The notes under the pieces are model-generated. The model was not told the DNA's origin. It was given only the letters and a program-made list of their open reading frames with translations, and did no database searches. DNA of 44,195 nt from Absicoccus intestinalis (lineage in GTDB: Bacteria; Bacillota_I; Bacilli_A; Erysipelotrichales; Erysipelotrichaceae), in assembly GCF_033971885.1 (NCBI RefSeq), contig NZ_JALBUS010000018.1:1-44195 (forward strand), written 5' to 3'. This document shows, one piece after another, positions 41,848 through 44,195 of the stretch (its first letter is position 1; the number at the start of each line of letters is the position of its first letter). The position numbers and the translations under genes are program-made.

Positions 41848-42504
41848 ATGTTATTAGAACAAGAGAGAAAGAAGATAATAGAAGTTGCATTAACGATACA
41901 GAAAGAAAAATTGATTCCTTTAACATTTGGTAATTTTAGTTTACGTGATACTAGTACTGGATATATATGTATCACTCCAAGCGGAATGCCATATGAAACA
42001 TTACATCCATCGGATATAGTTGTTGTAGATGTTAATGGCAACATTATTGATGGGGAGAGAAAACCATCGGTCGAAGTTCCAATGCATACAGCTATTTATA
42101 GAAAAAGAAAGGATGTAAATGGAATCATCCATACACATTCTACATATTGTACAGCTTGGGCATGTCGTGATGGTGGTATGCCGTGCATTACAAGTGAAGT
42201 TGCCGATTTAGTGGGCGGAAAAGTAAAATGTGCGAAATTTTGCTTGCCGGGTTCTCAGGAGTTAGCAGATGTTACAGCTGAAACATTAGGTGATGATAAA
42301 GCTGTCCTTATGGGAAATCATGGTGCTATTTGTGCAGATGTCGACATTGATACTGCTTTAAAAGATGCGATTATCTTAGAAGCTGGTGCAAAAGTGGCAT
42401 TTATCGCATTCCAGATGGGTAATGTGAATATATTAGATGATCAAATTGCTAAGTTTATGTTAGAAGACACGAAACAAAACTACGGACAAGTAGAAAATAA
42501 ATAG
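41848..42504 (+). CDS. Class II aldolase (fuculose/rhamnulose-phosphate aldolase family)
   Basis: A 218-residue zinc aldolase. Family residues are present: Glu76 (SVEVPMH), His95 and His97 (IIHTHSTY) and His158 (GNHGA) for zinc binding and catalysis. It resembles L-fuculose-1-phosphate aldolase in length, but the cluster has no isomerase or kinase of the fucose pathway. The family also includes ribulose-phosphate epimerases and 3-oxo-tetronate-4-phosphate decarboxylases, so the reaction is uncertain. AGGAGA precedes the start. Confidence 0.88.
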   Translation: MLLEQERKKIIEVALTIQKEKLIPLTFGNFSLRDTSTGYICITPSGMPYETLHPSDIVVVDVNGNIIDGERKPSVEVPMHTAIYRKRKDVNGIIHTHSTYCTAWACRDGGMPCITSEVADLVGGKVKCAKFCLPGSQELADVTAETLGDDKAVLMGNHGAICADVDIDTALKDAIILEAGAKVAFIAFQMGNVNILDDQIAKFMLEDTKQNYGQVENK

Positions 42505-42516
42505 AAGGGACTAAAA

Positions 42517-43923
42517 ATGGTAGTACTTGAATTTTTAAAATCAATGATTGATAATTTTGGGGCTCCGGTTATTGTTCCAATCATCATTGGTATCATTGCA
42601 TTGATTCTACGAGTGAAACCTCAAAAAGCATTTTTGTCGGGCTTATATGCAGCAGTTTCATTAGAAGGTATTAGTTTAATGCTTGGATCTTTTACACCTA
42701 TCATTAGTCCATTGGTCCAAAATATGGGCGATGTAATGGTACATGTTACCGGTGTAAAGCTTAATGTATTTGATGTTGGTTGGCAAGCAGCTAGTTTAGT
42801 AGCTTTTTCTACTAGTGCTGGTATGATTTACTTAGGATTAGGTATTTTAATCCAAACCATTCTATTTTTAGTAAAGTGGACGAAATGCTTTCAAGCTAGT
42901 GATTTATGGAATAACTACTCTTATATGGTTTGGGGTGCCATGGTCATTTACGTAACTGGAAGTTATCCACTTGGCATTGCATGTATGGTGTTATTGAACT
43001 TATATAGTTTGTTAGTATCAGATATGTTTGCAAAAAGATGGTCCACCTACTACCAATATCCAAACTGTACGATTATCGCAATGCATAGTGTAGAATCTGG
43101 TGTATTTGGTGCAATTTTGGATCCAATTTATAACTTAATCGGCCTTAATAAGGTAAAATTTAATCCTTCTTCTATACAAAATAAAATTGGTTTTTTAGGC
43201 GAACCTATGACAATTGGATTTTTGTTGGGAGCCTTAATTGGCTTATTAGGAAATATTACAAAATTAGGGACCATGGAAGCTTGGGGTTCGATTCTTGTGG
43301 CAGCTGTGGCTACATCAGCTGTAATGGCAATATTCCCAAAAATTACTGGATTCTTTTCACAAGCATTTGCACCAATTACTGACGCTGCTCGAAAAGTCAT
43401 GGGAAAAAGAACAGACCAAAATTGGTATATTGCTGTTAATGATGCTGTGGGATATGGAGAACCCGCAACACTGACATGTGGCTTATTGATTATGCCAATT
43501 ATTATTTTGATTGCTTTCTTCTTACCGGGTAATCAAACATTACCAGTTGTAGATTTAGTTGCATTGCCATATGCAATGGAGGTTTTAGTTGCTATCCATA
43601 ATGGAAATATGGCAAAGGTACTTATTACCAGTGCAATTTATTTTGGTTTAGGATTATTGATGTGCTCATATACAGCTCCTCTATTTACAGAAGTTGCGGT
43701 TCATGCAGGATATACCGTACCTGCAGGATCAGCGATGATTACCTCATTTGTAATCCTAGGAAAACCTTTGATTGGATTTGTCATGCTTGCATTCTTAACA
43801 AAAAATCCGTTATGGATTGGGCTAACTGTTGTTGTCTATGCTATTTGGTATGTAGTATATCGAAAAAATTCAAATCGATTTGATGAATACTTAGAACTTC
43901 AAGCAGAAAAGAATGTGCAATAA
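42517..43923 (+). CDS. PTS sugar transporter EIIC (galactitol type)
   Basis: A 468-residue membrane channel component with about 10-12 spans, of the GatC family. It opens with the amphipathic FLKSMIDNFGAPVIVPIIIG typical of GatC and keeps YVTGSYPLGIACM, GVFGAILDPIYNLIG and YGEPATLTCGLLIMP. It carries out transport; phosphorylation depends on EIIA and EIIB encoded upstream. Last gene of the operon, followed by a terminator. The sugar is not readable; galactitol-type PTS systems also carry other polyols and pentitols. Confidence 0.92.
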   Translation: MVVLEFLKSMIDNFGAPVIVPIIIGIIALILRVKPQKAFLSGLYAAVSLEGISLMLGSFTPIISPLVQNMGDVMVHVTGVKLNVFDVGWQAASLVAFSTSAGMIYLGLGILIQTILFLVKWTKCFQASDLWNNYSYMVWGAMVIYVTGSYPLGIACMVLLNLYSLLVSDMFAKRWSTYYQYPNCTIIAMHSVESGVFGAILDPIYNLIGLNKVKFNPSSIQNKIGFLGEPMTIGFLLGALIGLLGNITKLGTMEAWGSILVAAVATSAVMAIFPKITGFFSQAFAPITDAARKVMGKRTDQNWYIAVNDAVGYGEPATLTCGLLIMPIIILIAFFLPGNQTLPVVDLVALPYAMEVLVAIHNGNMAKVLITSAIYFGLGLLMCSYTAPLFTEVAVHAGYTVPAGSAMITSFVILGKPLIGFVMLAFLTKNPLWIGLTVVVYAIWYVVYRKNSNRFDEYLELQAEKNVQ

Positions 43924-43960
43924 AAGACTAATTCAATGAATTAATTAGAATATAATAAAA

Positions 43961-43996
43961 ATGCCGATCATGATTTTTGATATGATTGGCATTTTT
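43961..43996 (+). terminator. Terminator of the PTS operon
   Basis: ATGCCGATCAT (43961-43971) pairs with ATGATTGGCAT (43982-43992), one wobble, flanked by A- and T-runs. The A-run could also let it stop the minus-strand gene entering from the right. Confidence 0.88.
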
Positions 43997-44022
43997 GTTA
44001 ATAATCACCAATTCTTACCAAT

Positions 44023-44193
44023 TCATAGAATTGTTATCACATCAATCATGAATTTAGTAAAGTTTTGCGTAAGCGTCAGATAAAACAGTGGATTCCAATT
44101 CATCAATAAATCTCCGATAATTTTAGTGAATTCAATTAGAGTTTTTGGAGCTGCTCCAAGAACTTTAAAAAATTCTAGATTGGAGTCTAAATT
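44023..44193 (-). CDS. C-terminal end of an unidentified minus-strand gene (partial)
   Basis: An open frame enters from the right edge and ends at TGA (44025-44023), giving 56 residues: NLDSNLEFFKVLGAAPKTLI followed by EFTKIIGDLLMNWNPLFYL and a hydrophobic FTKFMIDVITIL end. No in-frame stop occurs up to the window edge. I do not recognise the family; the short length leaves real doubt that it is coding. Confidence 0.45.
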   Translation of the reverse strand, partial: NLDSNLEFFKVLGAAPKTLIEFTKIIGDLLMNWNPLFYLTLTQNFTKFMIDVITIL

Positions 44194-44195
44194 AT

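Noticed and set aside
1..44195. CRISPR array, insertion sequence or prophage
   Set aside because: I saw no regularly spaced repeats, transposase or integrase motifs, or phage structural genes anywhere in the window.

Overview
The window reads as chromosomal DNA of a low-GC, anaerobic or microaerotolerant Bacillota (Firmicutes). Gene style, Shine-Dalgarno sites, intrinsic terminators and gene content (hybrid cluster protein, GlpP with a three-gene FAD/iron-sulfur glycerol-3-phosphate dehydrogenase set, ECF transporter, PrsW, CsoR/CopA, PTS) best fit a gut Erysipelotrichia-like bacterium. That placement is inference from family content, not a database result. Most genes have moderate AT bias. 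The lipoprotein at 26815-27624 and the region from about 36.5 kb to the end are visibly more AT-rich and may have a different history.

Layout. 1-118: the 5S rRNA closing an rRNA operon. 0.2-11.3 kb: glycogen/glucan enzymes (glgB at the start, malQ at the end) around a leaderless-looking methyltransferase, a membrane protein, hybrid cluster protein, a Gfo/Idh/MocA oxidoreductase on the minus strand, and a tight operon of a small alarmone synthetase, an HTH/TPR-like protein, a pyridoxamine kinase and a formate/nitrite-family channel. 11.3-12.2 kb: purC on the minus strand. 12.36-17.2 kb: a polyamine importer operon with its XRE-cupin regulator; its PotA carries two extra Ig-like repeats inside the TOBE region, and its PotC-PotD fusion is cut by one in-frame TAA. 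17.2-18.2 kb: an FMN-dependent alpha-hydroxy-acid oxidising protein.

18.3-22.07 kb (minus strand): an ECF vitamin/nucleobase-type transporter (S, T, A, A') translationally coupled to a TudS-related desulfidase. It is preceded by a good promoter and a 22-codon leader ORF containing Cys-Trp-Met-Cys-Cys-Cys. This is the most interesting system here: it looks like a sulfur-compound uptake and desulfuration operon under cysteine-responsive leader-peptide control.

22.2-26.7 kb: PrsW-like protease divergent from tex, an HD hydrolase and two membrane proteins. 26.8-28.0 kb: an AT-rich lipoprotein, then an apparently non-coding structured RNA of about 150 nt with its own -10 box and a very strong terminator. 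28.0-31.6 kb: copper homeostasis (csoR with its operator inside the promoter, a CopA with two additional C-terminal HMA domains, and a twin-HMA chaperone). 31.7-36.5 kb: glycerol-3-phosphate regulon (glpP, HAD phosphatase, then a leader terminator that is the likely GlpP target, followed by the oxidoreductase trio). 36.5-44.2 kb: an alpha/beta hydrolase, and a PRD regulator driving a galactitol-type PTS with a D-2-hydroxyacid dehydrogenase and a class II aldolase, with catabolite-repression-like sites; the window ends inside an unidentified minus-strand gene.
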